Shown here: positions 9,751-17,678 of the stretch, one piece after another
How positions within the stretch are numbered: position 1 is the first letter of the stretch
Layout: each line of letters opens with the position of its first letter
Program-made: the position numbers and the translations under genes
Notes under the pieces: model-generated
What the model was told of the DNA's origin: nothing
Seen by the model: only the letters and a program-made list of their open reading frames with translations
Databases searched by the model: none
Source of the DNA: Pedobacter cryoconitis
GTDB lineage: Bacteria > Bacteroidota > Bacteroidia > Sphingobacteriales > Sphingobacteriaceae
DNA length: 64,000 nt
Direction: 5' to 3'
Assembly: GCF_001590605.1 (NCBI RefSeq)
Contig: NZ_CP014504.1
Location: 992,001 to 1,056,000 of the forward strand

Positions 9751-11585
9751 GATTAACAATAATATTAGCCGTAAAGTTCTTCTTAATGGTTTTGAATGTG
9801 AATGCACAACAAACCTACACTGTACCAGATCAGAAAACAACAAATCTCCCAAATTTATCTATTGGAGATCAGTTACCCCATTTTTCTATAAATAAGCTTA
9901 TTAATGCAAATAAAAAGACAGCATTGACAACTGAATTTAAGGATCAATTATTAATAGTAGATTTCTGGGCAACAAATTGTTCTGGTTGTGTTGCTGCTCT
10001 TCCTAAAATGGATGCTTTGCAAAAGAAATTTGGTCCTAAAATCAAGATTCTACCGGTAACTTATGAGAAAGAGGCTAATGTACTTGTTTTCTGGAAGAAC
10101 AATAAATACACTAAAAATCTTTCGCTACCATCTGTCGTGGAGGATAAAATATTTGCTACATATTTTAAACACCGGTCTATTCCACATGAAGTTTGGATCT
10201 ATAGAGGTAAAGTTATCGCAATTACTTCATCCGATTTTGTAGATGCAGACAATATTCAAATGGTACTTAACGGTCAGCAGGTTAGTTGGCCGGTAAAGAA
10301 TGATTTTGATGTTTTTGATGCTACAAAGCAGTTCTTGTTTACTCCTGATCCGAATCAAGTTGATACTTCATCAACATTTATGAAATATACGGCAATATCT
10401 GATTATAAAGCGGGTGTAAATGCAGAAGGACTTGGTGGATCTGGTATTATAAGAGATTCCCGAAAAAAAATAATCAGGGCATTTTTTCTGAATTATCCTA
10501 TTTATAATGCTTATCAGATCAATTGGAACTATTTAATAAAACCTGCAGATTTAGTAAGACCAAGTTCTACGTTAATGCCAAACCAAATCATATGGGAAGT
10601 CTTGGATAAATCCAGGTATATCTTTACTGAGGGAAAGGGTGCATTGCAAAATTGGCTTACAAGAAATGGTATCTGTTATGAATCTGTAAATCCTGATACT
10701 GGGCAAACCGATATTATAATTCATAAATCCATTATCGCTGATCTGGATCGTTTGCTGGGCTTACATGCTCGTTGGGAAAGAATAAAAGAAAATGTTCTTG
10801 TTTTAGTTCGGAATGATAAAAATATTTTATTAAAAAGTAAAAAAACTTTAACTGGTGAGTATGATGATCATTTAATCGTCAAAGGATCTTTGCATCAATT
10901 CAGGGATTTACCATTAAATAGTTTAATTACTCAGATGAATCGCCAGGCTGACAATCCGTATGTTTTTGATGAGACTGACTATACAAATAAATTAGATATG
11001 GATTTGAATTTCTCTTCATGGACCGACATTGCTGGAATAAAAAAAGCATTGAAACCTTATGGTTTGGACTTGAAAGAAGAAGAAAGATTGGTGGATAAAT
11101 TTGTTTTCACTGAAATAGATGGGGGAGCGTTGGCTGATCATAGAGCGATATCTGAAGCAAATGCAAAAAGAGAAGCGCAAAAAGATATGAAAGGGCCCTT
11201 ACCTGAAGAAAACAATTTTTTTTTATTAACGAATAAAAAAAGACCTGGTGTGGTAACTTTACCTTCTGGCTTACAATATAAAATTATCCATCAGGGGAAA
11301 GGGAAGAAACCTGGTTTAACAGATAAAGTGAGTGTGAATTACACAGGTGCGTTGGTTAATGGGAAGATTTTTGATAGCTCTTTAGAAAAAGGTCTCCCAT
11401 ATATTGTAAATGTTGACAAAACTATACAAGGCTGGACAGAAGCTTTGCAGTTAATGCCGGTTGGATCTAAGTGGATGATTTATGTTCCCGCAGCTCTTGC
11501 GTACGGAGGTAGGAGTAATTCAGGGCAGATACCACCAAATAGCACACTGATTTTCGAAATAGAACTACTACAGATTATCAAATAA
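9747..11585 (+). CDS. Redoxin / DUF3738-like / FKBP peptidyl-prolyl isomerase fusion
   Basis: A 612-residue exported protein that joins three activities. Residues 1-20 are a signal peptide. Residues about 35-170 form a TlpA/AhpC-type thioredoxin fold with a C78-S-G-C81 redox pair (DFWATNCSGC). The middle, to about 450, holds the domain shared with the preceding gene. Residues 505-612 are an FKBP-type isomerase (LPSGLQYKIIHQGKGKKPG, VNYTGALVNGKIFDSS, GGRSNSGQIPPNSTLIFEIE). The likely role is folding or repair of disulfides and prolyl bonds in periplasmic or surface proteins of this locus. Redoxin plus FKBP in one chain is uncommon. Confidence 0.86.
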   Translation: MRLTIILAVKFFLMVLNVNAQQTYTVPDQKTTNLPNLSIGDQLPHFSINKLINANKKTALTTEFKDQLLIVDFWATNCSGCVAALPKMDALQKKFGPKIKILPVTYEKEANVLVFWKNNKYTKNLSLPSVVEDKIFATYFKHRSIPHEVWIYRGKVIAITSSDFVDADNIQMVLNGQQVSWPVKNDFDVFDATKQFLFTPDPNQVDTSSTFMKYTAISDYKAGVNAEGLGGSGIIRDSRKKIIRAFFLNYPIYNAYQINWNYLIKPADLVRPSSTLMPNQIIWEVLDKSRYIFTEGKGALQNWLTRNGICYESVNPDTGQTDIIIHKSIIADLDRLLGLHARWERIKENVLVLVRNDKNILLKSKKTLTGEYDDHLIVKGSLHQFRDLPLNSLITQMNRQADNPYVFDETDYTNKLDMDLNFSSWTDIAGIKKALKPYGLDLKEEERLVDKFVFTEIDGGALADHRAISEANAKREAQKDMKGPLPEENNFFLLTNKKRPGVVTLPSGLQYKIIHQGKGKKPGLTDKVSVNYTGALVNGKIFDSSLEKGLPYIVNVDKTIQGWTEALQLMPVGSKWMIYVPAALAYGGRSNSGQIPPNSTLIFEIELLQIIK

Positions 11586-11587
11586 AC

Positions 11588-13036
11588 ATGAGAGGTCAAA
11601 ATATAGGAGTTGCAATCTTTAGGAGATTAATACTAGTAGTATTTATGCTGATATCAGCAAATATTTTATTTGCTCAAACAGGTGAAAAAGTTAAAGATAA
11701 CTGGCAAAACCTGGATCTTAGAACTGATAGTGTATTTGGAATTAGTATGGAAATGGCATACAAAGAATTGTTAAATGGAAAGAAAGCAATTCCGGTTATA
11801 GTTGCTGTGATTGATGGAGGTGTAGATATAGCTCATGAAGATCTTAAATCTGTAATCTGGACAAATCCAAATGAAATACCAGCAAATGGGAAAGATGATG
11901 ATAAAAATGGTTTTATAGATGATTTACATGGCTGGAATTTCTATAACTCAACAACGAAAGAAGACGATAAAACGAAAACAATATTAATAAAAACTAAATT
12001 AGAAATTGTACAGGCAGATCAGAAAATATTAGATCAGATCTTGCAAAAGATAGGAAAACCGGCTCCTGTTATTAAAGATTTCAAGGACTATATTCCAATT
12101 AATGAAGCTGAATTTAAAATGCAGACTAACTTAGTAGCTGGGTTGAAAAATTCTTCAGAGTTTGTGACTTATAAAAAGATTAGTTTACAAAGAGGAATTA
12201 GTTATTATAAGATGCAGCTTGCGTATTATGAAAAACAAGATTTTGATCCTATTACAGGAGGTCCTTCTTCTTATCATGGCACTCATATTGCCGGTGTTAT
12301 TGCGGCTGCTCGTAACAATAATATTGGGATTAAAGGTGTAGCTGATCATGCACAAATAATGGTTATAAAAGCTATTCCCGGGATTGATCCGTTGGGTGAG
12401 GGTGGACAACAAACATCATTTGCTCAGCTGAGTTCTGTAATTCAGGATGAAAGGACTAAAGCCCTGGCAGATGCGATTTTTTACGCTGTGGATAATGGCG
12501 CAAAGGTGATCAATATGAGTTTTGGGCAGCCTTGGGCTAAAACATCTGTGGCAGTTGATAAAGCAATAAAGTACGCGATAAGTAAAGATATATTGATCAT
12601 TCATGCTTCGGGTAACGAAGGAAAGGATCTGGATCAAATGATTATTTATCCTGACCGCGAAAATCCAGAAGGACAGGCAATAGCAGCTTGTTGGATAGAG
12701 GTGGGAGCTTCAGGGTGGAAGAATGACGAAAATATAGCAGGTCGATTTTCTAATTATGGAAAAAGTAGTATAGACGTGTATGCTCCAGGTATGGAAATTA
12801 CTTCTACAATTCCGAGGTCGGCATATCTTGACGATACAGGAACAAGTATGGCTGCACCTGTAGTTGCAGGTTTAGCTGGCGTTATTAGAGAATATTATCC
12901 GGAATTAACCGCTAAACAGGTAAAGGTGATCATAATGAAATCGGTTGAACAAGTCTGGGCCTTAAAAGACAAATGTATTTCTGGAGGGATAGTCAATGCC
13001 TATAAAGCTTTCCAGTTGATTAAACCTAATAACTAA
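11588..13036 (+). CDS. Secreted S8 (subtilisin-like) serine protease
   Basis: 482 residues with a signal peptide ending ILFAQ. The catalytic triad is visible: Asp76 in AVIDGGVDIAHEDL, His230 in YHGTHIAGVIAA and Ser420 in GTSMAAPVVAGLAG; the oxyanion Asn is in ASGNEGKD. There is an insert of about 150 residues between Asp and His, and no C-terminal secretion domain (Por signal) is seen. It is the last gene of the SusCD locus, 2 nt after the fusion gene, so a role in degrading a proteinaceous substrate or processing locus proteins is plausible. Confidence 0.92.
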   Translation: MRGQNIGVAIFRRLILVVFMLISANILFAQTGEKVKDNWQNLDLRTDSVFGISMEMAYKELLNGKKAIPVIVAVIDGGVDIAHEDLKSVIWTNPNEIPANGKDDDKNGFIDDLHGWNFYNSTTKEDDKTKTILIKTKLEIVQADQKILDQILQKIGKPAPVIKDFKDYIPINEAEFKMQTNLVAGLKNSSEFVTYKKISLQRGISYYKMQLAYYEKQDFDPITGGPSSYHGTHIAGVIAAARNNNIGIKGVADHAQIMVIKAIPGIDPLGEGGQQTSFAQLSSVIQDERTKALADAIFYAVDNGAKVINMSFGQPWAKTSVAVDKAIKYAISKDILIIHASGNEGKDLDQMIIYPDRENPEGQAIAACWIEVGASGWKNDENIAGRFSNYGKSSIDVYAPGMEITSTIPRSAYLDDTGTSMAAPVVAGLAGVIREYYPELTAKQVKVIIMKSVEQVWALKDKCISGGIVNAYKAFQLIKPNN

Positions 13037-13051
13037 ATGAATTCAATATAC

Positions 13052-13102
13052 CTGATTTAATAATACAATAAACAGCATAAGATTATTGTATTATTAAATC
13101 AG
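13052..13102. terminator. 20-bp perfect inverted repeat between convergent genes
   Basis: CTGATTTAATAATACAATAA (13052-13071) is followed by an 11-nt loop and its perfect reverse complement (13083-13102). It sits between the protease stop and the stop of the leftward small-protein gene, the place of a bidirectional terminator. The stem is AT-rich and there is no clear T-run beyond it. Confidence 0.6.
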
Positions 13103-13109
13103 CTTACAG

Positions 13110-13367
13110 TTAACAATTTTTTCCATAAATATAATATTTAGAACCCAGTGGTTCAAATGGTTGTGGTAAGGCTGAACCCATCGAAAAATTAACAATATAA
13201 GTCCTGATATTGTTAGACAAAGGTGATGATGGATTACCAGAACCTGGCGCATAAATTGCACAAATTCTACATCCTGTGGAACAAAAAGGTTTGATAGATA
13301 ATAAATTATAACTACTAGATAGAAGCGGGTTCCCAATTCCATCATGAATGTACCAAAATCTTGCCAT
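13110..13367 (-). CDS. Small MARFWY-family protein, unknown function (member 1)
   Basis: 85 residues. Start taken at the ATG at 13367, which gives MARFWYIHDG as in the paralogs; an in-frame ATG 36 nt upstream is less likely. Family features seen: N-terminal MARxWYxxxGxGxP, a central Cys then ICAIYxPG, PLSxNxRTYI, and a Tyr-rich C-terminus (KYYIYGKN). It has no signal peptide and no membrane segment. Paralogs lie at 13802, 14278, 14652 and 17679, with a diverged one at 15279. I do not recognise the function. This member has three Cys in the centre (FCSTGCRIC). Confidence 0.75.
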   Translation of the reverse strand: MARFWYIHDGIGNPLLSSSYNLLSIKPFCSTGCRICAIYAPGSGNPSSPLSNNIRTYIVNFSMGSALPQPFEPLGSKYYIYGKNC

Positions 13368-13436
13368 AATATGTGGTTTTTCTGATTTGCAATATTTTAG
13401 CACTTTCGATTCTTCAAAATTCTTGCCAAAATATAA

Positions 13437-13679
13437 TTAACAATACTTTAAGAGAAAATACTCCATCCCTATTTCAGGTTGTTGGATTCCCCTTATTAGC
13501 GAATTTGTAATATATGTTCTGATATTGAGTGATAATTACGGAGATGGATTTAGACTGCCTTGTACATAAATAGCATAGATTTTACGTCCATAGGAACATA
13601 ATGGAGGCGCTATAGTAAAAGTATACCTGCAGATAATAAAGGATCGCAATCCATTAAAAGCATAACAATATCTTGTCAT
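13437..13679 (-). pseudogene. Decayed MARFWY-family small-protein gene
   Basis: Reading leftwards from the ATG at 13679 gives MTRYCYAFNGLRS, then KIYAIYVQGSLNPSP and an in-frame TAA. After the stop the same frame continues LSLNIRTYI and ends after about 80 codons at 13437. This matches the intact paralogs (ICAIYxPGSGNPSSPLSxNLRTYI), so the TAA is a nonsense codon in a family member. A short block after the first ten codons looks shifted (small deletions against the copy at 13802). It keeps a decayed copy of the family leader upstream. Confidence 0.75.
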
Positions 13680-13699
13680 AATTCTACATACTTTTATTT

Positions 13700-13759
13700 A
13701 TCAAAAAGTGATCAAAAAACTTTAATCTATTCTATTCTTTTTAAGATTTTGCTTTCCCT
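13700..13759 (-). repeat. Family leader element, decayed copy a
   Basis: Upstream of the broken small gene. Reading on the minus strand it holds a diverged form of the block found before the intact members (GAAAACC..AAAAAGAGTAGG; here diverged) and then the tandem TTTTTTGATC..TTTTTGAT motif. It supports duplication of gene plus leader as a unit. Confidence 0.6.
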
Positions 13760-13801
13760 GAATTATATTTATTTATACCATCAAAATATGAAGATAAGTT
13801 G

Positions 13802-14059
13802 TTAGCATCCTACTTTGCCATAAACATATTTTTTAATGTTTGCACTTGAATCTGGTTGCGCAACTTGATTAGCCATAACAGTGACTATATAAGTCCTGAG
13901 ATTTGTAGATAACGGTGATGATGGAACACTCGAGCCAGGTGAATAAATAGCACAGATAGTGCATCCATTTATACAGACTGGTTTAAAAGGTAGTAAATTG
14001 TAACTTCCAGATAAAAAAGGATCACCAATTCCGTTGTAAGCATACCAAAATCTTGCCAT
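13802..14059 (-). CDS. Small MARFWY-family protein, unknown function (member 2)
   Basis: 85 residues, starting MARFWYAYNGIGDPFLSGSY and containing PVCINGCTICAIYSPG, then STNLRTYIV and the C-terminal KKYVYGK. No signal peptide or transmembrane segment. It has its own leader element upstream and so may be transcribed alone. It has three central Cys, like the member at 13110, whereas the two following copies have two. Function not recognised. Confidence 0.75.
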   Translation of the reverse strand: MARFWYAYNGIGDPFLSGSYNLLPFKPVCINGCTICAIYSPGSSVPSSPLSTNLRTYIVTVMANQVAQPDSSANIKKYVYGKVGC

Positions 14060-14079
14060 AATAAATGATTCTTTTATAT

Positions 14080-14141
14080 ATCAAAAAGATATCAAAAAAC
14101 TTTAATATATGCCTACTCTTTTTGGGGTTTTCGGCTTCTCC
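14080..14141 (-). repeat. Family leader element, copy b
   Basis: Minus-strand leader of the member at 13802: a GAAAACCCCAAAAAGAGTAGG block, a short spacer, TTAAAGTTTTTTGATAT and CTTTTTGATAT, ending about 20 nt before the ATG. The tandem TTTTTGAT motifs are about 10-11 bp apart. It probably carries the promoter or a regulator site. Confidence 0.6.
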
Positions 14142-14230
14142 CTGGTTAATCATAATTCAGTTCTTGATGAAATTTTGAATGCTTAAAGAACTTTATAGTA
14201 GATACTATTGTACAGTATTTTACTTTATTT

Positions 14231-14267
14231 AATAATTCAGAGAACCTATATGGTTCCCTGAATTATT
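14231..14267 (-). terminator. Hairpin after small-protein member 3
   Basis: AATAATTCAGAGAACC (14231-14246) pairs with GGTTCCCTGAATTATT (14252-14267) with one mismatch and a 5-nt loop. It lies 11 nt beyond the stop of the leftward gene at 14278, as expected for a terminator, though the T-run is weak. Confidence 0.55.
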
Positions 14268-14277
14268 AACATTGATG

Positions 14278-14532
14278 TTAGATATTTTTGCCATATGCAT
14301 ATTTTTTAACAGCCAAACTTGAATCTGGAGCTCCAAGCAGTGTTAATTGAACATTGGCAATGTATGTTCTAAGGTTGTTAGATAAAGGTACTGATGGATT
14401 ACCAGAACCAGGTGAATAAATAGCACAAATATTAGCCCCATTGGTACACGCAGGTCTAATAGATGCTAAATTATAACTTGAAGGTAACAAGGGATCACCA
14501 AATCCGTTGTACGCATACCAAAATCTTGCCAT
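14278..14532 (-). CDS. Small MARFWY-family protein, unknown function (member 3)
   Basis: 84 residues, MARFWYAYNGFGDPLLPSSY at the N-terminus, ACTNGANICAIYSPGSGNPS in the centre, KKYAYGKNI at the end. It differs from the neighbour at 14652 at only four positions (V48/L, A74/G, A79/V, I84/L), so the two are a recent tandem duplication. It is not secreted by any signal I can see. Two Cys (centre only). Function not recognised. Confidence 0.77.
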   Translation of the reverse strand: MARFWYAYNGFGDPLLPSSYNLASIRPACTNGANICAIYSPGSGNPSVPLSNNLRTYIANVQLTLLGAPDSSLAVKKYAYGKNI

Positions 14533-14550
14533 AATAAGTGATTCTTTTTA

Positions 14551-14611
14551 TTAAAAAGAGATCAAAAAACTTTAATTTTCACCTACTCTTTTTAAGGTTT
14601 TCGGTTTCCCC
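14551..14611 (-). repeat. Family leader element, copy c
   Basis: Minus-strand leader of the member at 14278, with the GAAAACCTTAAAAAGAGTAGG block and the TTTTTTGATCTCTTTTT motif. Nearly identical to copy d. Confidence 0.6.
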
Positions 14612-14651
14612 TGAATTTCTAGATTAGTATCAAATTGTAGTAAATTGAGAT

Positions 14652-14906
14652 CTAAAGATTTTTGCCATATACATATTTTTTAACACCCAAACTTGAATCT
14701 GGAGCTCCAAGCAGTGTTAATTGAACATTGGCAATGTATGTTCTAAGGTTGTTAGATAAAGGTAATGATGGATTACCAGAACCAGGTGAATAAATAGCAC
14801 AAATATTAGCCCCATTGGTACACGCAGGTCTAATAGATGCTAAATTATAACTTGAAGGTAACAAGGGATCACCAAATCCGTTGTAAGCATACCAAAATCT
14901 TGCCAT
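14652..14906 (-). CDS. Small MARFWY-family protein, unknown function (member 4)
   Basis: 84 residues and about 95 % identical to the member at 14278. The same features are visible: MARFWYAYNG, central ICAIYSPG, SNNLRTYIANVQ and C-terminal KKYVYGKNL. It has its own leader at 14937-14988. The strong conservation between members contrasts with the decayed copy at 13437, which suggests that intact members are under selection. Confidence 0.77.
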   Translation of the reverse strand: MARFWYAYNGFGDPLLPSSYNLASIRPACTNGANICAIYSPGSGNPSLPLSNNLRTYIANVQLTLLGAPDSSLGVKKYVYGKNL

Positions 14907-14936
14907 AATAAGTGATTCTTTTGTCTATCAAAAAGA

Positions 14937-14988
14937 GATCAAAAACTTTAATTTTTCGCCTACTCTTTTTAAGGTTTTCGGCTTCCCC
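14937..14988 (-). repeat. Family leader element, copy d
   Basis: Minus-strand leader of the member at 14652: GAAAACCTTAAAAAGAGTAGG (within 14959-14988), then TTAAAGTTTTTGATCTC and TTTTTGATAG. The conserved block is about 50 nt before the ATG. Confidence 0.6.
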
Positions 14989-15215
14989 ATAATTATCATT
15001 GTGATAAGAGAAATTTGTAACCAATTAAATCATAACTTTTATTGCTGCAGACTATTGAAAGTTTTTTCTTGATTTAATTTACGTTTGCTTTATCTTCCGG
15101 ATGAAAAAGCAATAACTTTTATCAATGATTTCATAATACTAATTTACGAAGGCCTGTCTTGGTTTGCTAGGGTCAGTAGTCCCCAACTGTTAATCCTTTG
15201 ATTTTTTTTAAGGTC
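14989..15215. other. Intergenic stretch without recognised content
   Basis: Together with the flanking leader and terminator this makes a gene-free stretch of about 370 bp (14907-15278). Apart from those two elements I see only AT-rich sequence, with no open frame or repeat that I could support. Confidence 0.5.
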
Positions 15216-15242
15216 AAAAAAAACCCTCAATAAAGAGGGTTT
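15216..15242 (-). terminator. Intrinsic terminator of the leftward glycosyltransferase operon
   Basis: AAACCCTC (15221-15228), loop AATAAA, GAGGGTTT (15235-15242). On the minus strand the stem is followed by a T-run (A-run 15216-15221 on the plus strand). A second hairpin, GCTTCA/TGAAGC at 15260-15279, lies between it and the stop codon. Confidence 0.85.
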
Positions 15243-15278
15243 AATATTTGTTATATTACGCTTCATTTTTAAGTGAAG

Positions 15279-15569
15279 CTATTTTAAAACTCCCGTGGCG
15301 GGTTCGGCAGACATTCTTACTTCTAATGGAACAGGAGGGAAACTGGAGGACGGCTGGCCTTTGCTTTTAGCAAGGGCACGGATAATATAGATAAGTAATC
15401 CTGGAGTTCCTTCAATATCAGGTCTGCGATCTGGGTCATCAGGAAGCTCATCTGCGAAAATAGCGGATAAATAAGGACCATCTACAGTTTCAGGTGCTTT
15501 GTCTAATACAACATAGCTATCTGGATCACAAATATCCAGTTCATTGTTAATCAATTGATACCAGGGCAT
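15279..15569 (-). CDS. Diverged small protein related to the MARFWY family
   Basis: 96 residues (starts MPWYQLINNELDICDPDSY). It aligns loosely with the member at 17679: W-Y near the start, a DP..Y element, LSAIFAD against ICAIYAT, and YIIRALAKSKGQPSS against YIKNALLTGQLQPET. The conserved central Cys is missing and the protein is acidic in the middle (DELPDDPDRRPDIE). It is the last gene of the leftward operon that begins at 17936, 11 nt after a glycosyltransferase gene. Function unknown; homology to the family is my inference. Confidence 0.65.
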   Translation of the reverse strand: MPWYQLINNELDICDPDSYVVLDKAPETVDGPYLSAIFADELPDDPDRRPDIEGTPGLLIYIIRALAKSKGQPSSSFPPVPLEVRMSAEPATGVLK

Positions 15570-15580
15570 AGCATATTCTT

Positions 15581-16276
15581 TTAATAATAATACCTACTCT
15601 TTTTAGGGTTTTCGGTTTTCCCCTCAAAACTAACATCCATCCAGTTGCTGGCATATTGTCTTTTATGTCTTGGGTCTTCAAAAGGTTTTAAAGTCGTGTT
15701 TGAGTTATGTAATGTTGCAATAAAACCATCAGAATAATTGTGTGCATGAATTTTAGCACCCATATTCCATGCATAATCATAATCCTCTCCAATTTGTAAA
15801 TCTTTAAATGGATGTGCTTGCCAGAAAGATTTCCTGTATGCCATAGTTGCTCCCGCTAACCATGGGTGCTCTAAGCGATCCCCTTCATATCTCCAGAATT
15901 TTCCAGCTCTTGGAGAGAAAAAGATAATTTGGCTCAACCCTGATATATCTGCTTTAGATTCATTTAAGAAATTAACCGATTTACTGATCCAGTCATATGC
16001 ATACCAGTCGTCATCATCCCAATGCATAATAATTTCTCCCTGTGCTTTTTCACAGGCAAAATTCCTTTTGAGCCCTATACTTCCTAAAGGGTCAGTATAA
16101 AAGTATTTAATACGGCGATGATTGGGTAATAAAGGCCTGACAGATTTCTTTCCGTCATCTATAATGATCAACTCTGCATCTCTAAAATCCTGGTTTAGAA
16201 AGTGCTCAACTGCTAACACAACAAAATTCGGACGGTTAGCGGTTGGCATAATGCAGGATACTAAAGGTGTGCTCAT
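15581..16276 (-). CDS. Glycosyltransferase family 2 (GT-A)
   Basis: 231 residues. N-terminal PLVSCIMPTANRPNF, nucleotide-binding AELIIIDD, metal motif MHWDDDDWYAYDW, acceptor-side MAYRKSFWQAHPF and GEDYDYAW (the ED base region), as in short soluble GT2 enzymes. There is no membrane segment. Its start overlaps the end of the upstream paralog by 4 nt. The last 13 residues (GKTENPKKSRYYY) are absent from paralogs, which end near FENPKHK. This tail is encoded by the block that serves as leader of the small genes (copy e). Sugar and acceptor unknown. Confidence 0.9.
   Translation of the reverse strand: MSTPLVSCIMPTANRPNFVVLAVEHFLNQDFRDAELIIIDDGKKSVRPLLPNHRRIKYFYTDPLGSIGLKRNFACEKAQGEIIMHWDDDDWYAYDWISKSVNFLNESKADISGLSQIIFFSPRAGKFWRYEGDRLEHPWLAGATMAYRKSFWQAHPFKDLQIGEDYDYAWNMGAKIHAHNYSDGFIATLHNSNTTLKPFEDPRHKRQYASNWMDVSFEGKTENPKKSRYYY
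15593..15623 (-). repeat. Family leader element, partial copy e inside a coding region
   Basis: The minus strand reads GGGGAAAACCGAAAACC then CTAAAAAGAGTAGG, matching copies b to d, but here it encodes the C-terminal tail of the glycosyltransferase at 15581. It lies 24 nt upstream of the 96-residue gene, so it may act as that gene's leader while also being translated. The TTTTTGAT repeats are missing. Confidence 0.6.
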
Positions 16277-16938
16277 GATTCCTTTTCATCCTCTGGTGCA
16301 TCCCAACCAATTGCATGTTTTTTATGCTTTGGATTTTCAACAGGTTTAATACTCGTATTATGTGCGTGTAAAATTGCCACAAATCCTTGCACATAGTCTA
16401 GTGCAAAAGTTTTTGCCCCAGAATTCCAGACGAAATCGTAATCTTCACCAACCTGCAAATCAATAAAAGGATGTTGTTGCCAAAATGATTTTCTATAGGT
16501 CATTGTAGCTCCGCATAACCATGGTTTATCTACATCGCTATCTTCATACATCCAGCGCTGGTTTGCTGGCGGAGAGTAAAATACAACGCGGTTCAGACCG
16601 GCTATATCTGCTCCTGAAGTCAATAGTGCATCTGTCATTTTGCTAATCCAGTCGGGGGCATAATAATCATCGTCATCCCAGTGCATAATAATTTCTCCCT
16701 CAGCCTTTTCACAAGCGTAATTACGTTTAATGCCAATAGTTCCTAAAGGTTCTGTATAAAAGTATTTGATTTTTGGATCATCTGGTATTAACGAAGCAAT
16801 GGAATTAGTCCCATCATCTATAATCACAAGTTCTGCATTGGGATAATCCTGTTTTAAAAAATATTCAATAGCAAAAGGGATGAATTTTTGCCTGTTTGCA
16901 GTAGGCATAATACAGGAAACAAGAGGTGGATTTATCAT
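16273..16938 (-). CDS. Glycosyltransferase family 2 (GT-A)
   Basis: 221 residues, close paralog of its downstream neighbour: PLVSCIMPTANRQKF, AELVIIDDG, MHWDDDDYYAPDW, MTYRKSFWQQHPF, GEDYDFVWN and the C-terminal ENPKHKKHA. Soluble, no signal. Stop and next start overlap as ATGA, so they are translationally coupled. Part of the leftward operon starting at 17936. Confidence 0.9.
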   Translation of the reverse strand: MINPPLVSCIMPTANRQKFIPFAIEYFLKQDYPNAELVIIDDGTNSIASLIPDDPKIKYFYTEPLGTIGIKRNYACEKAEGEIIMHWDDDDYYAPDWISKMTDALLTSGADIAGLNRVVFYSPPANQRWMYEDSDVDKPWLCGATMTYRKSFWQQHPFIDLQVGEDYDFVWNSGAKTFALDYVQGFVAILHAHNTSIKPVENPKHKKHAIGWDAPEDEKES

Positions 16939-16965
16939 AAAATTGTTTTTTTAAGGATTATTGTT

Positions 16966-17655
16966 TTAATTATCTATCAGTTTGATAATTTTATTCGAAA
17001 GCTCTTCAGCTAGTAGCTCACTCTGTTTCATAAAGGATTCGAAGTGTTTATCATCATGAATATTTGCACCGTGATAAATATGAATGTATAGAAATGGGGC
17101 ATCATCAATCTGGCATAATATCTTTCTGCCGGATAAAAATGTAGTTATAGAGGTATTCTCTCCGTCTTTAGTATATGGATTCAGCAAAAATATTTCCTTT
17201 CTGCACAATAGGGTTCCATCCCAGTTATGGGAAAAAGCATGATAAACCTTTTTTGTACCAGCATCGTATAGCATAATCCGGGATAATACACTACCCTGAT
17301 AGCGTTCTCCAACAATTTGCATACTGTTGAATTGAAACATCAATCTACTAGGGTGATACCAGTCATTGTCATCCCAGATGCACAAATAATCTCCTGTACA
17401 TTTATTAATAACATGAATTTTCGCTTTCTCTAAAGGCTCATCTCCGGTGTGTTCTACTGTGACTATTTTCAAAATATCCTTTTGCCGGGTATTTTCAACT
17501 ATCTCTTTAGTAAGGAGGTCATTCTTAAGGTAAGAAATCGCTAACTCTTTATTTGGATAATTCTGATCGGCAAAACAAGAAATAGCTTTTTTTAGCTGCT
17601 CAGGCCTGTTATTTGTAACGCATATACAGGAAATCAAAGGATAAGATTGATTCAT
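16966..17655 (-). CDS. Glycosyltransferase family 2, second subgroup
   Basis: 229 residues. N-terminus LISCICVTNNRPEQLKKAIS, nucleotide-binding region ELAISYLKNDLL, metal motif WDDNDWYHPSR, then LLCRKEIFLLNPY. It belongs to the same subgroup as the gene at 20288 (CICITAYRP, WDDDDWYHARR), distinct from the MPTANR subgroup. The third Asp of the DDDDW motif is Asn here, which may change activity. Co-transcribed between a small protein and two other transferases. Confidence 0.87.
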   Translation of the reverse strand: MNQSYPLISCICVTNNRPEQLKKAISCFADQNYPNKELAISYLKNDLLTKEIVENTRQKDILKIVTVEHTGDEPLEKAKIHVINKCTGDYLCIWDDNDWYHPSRLMFQFNSMQIVGERYQGSVLSRIMLYDAGTKKVYHAFSHNWDGTLLCRKEIFLLNPYTKDGENTSITTFLSGRKILCQIDDAPFLYIHIYHGANIHDDKHFESFMKQSELLAEELSNKIIKLIDN

Positions 17656-17678
17656 AAGAAAATATTTAAGTCAGAATT

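Larger units (their letters stand above)
14278..14988. repeat. Tandem duplication of small gene plus leader
   Basis: The segments 14278-14611 and 14652-14988 (coding region plus leader element) are near identical in direct orientation. With the more diverged copies at 13802 and 13437-13759 this is a stepwise-expanded array of the unit [leader + 84-85 codon gene]. Confidence 0.85.

Noticed and set aside
14278..14988. Direct repeats that could suggest a CRISPR array or insertion sequence
   Set aside because: The repeat unit is a whole protein-coding gene with its leader (over 330 bp), with no short regular spacers, transposase or terminal inverted repeats.
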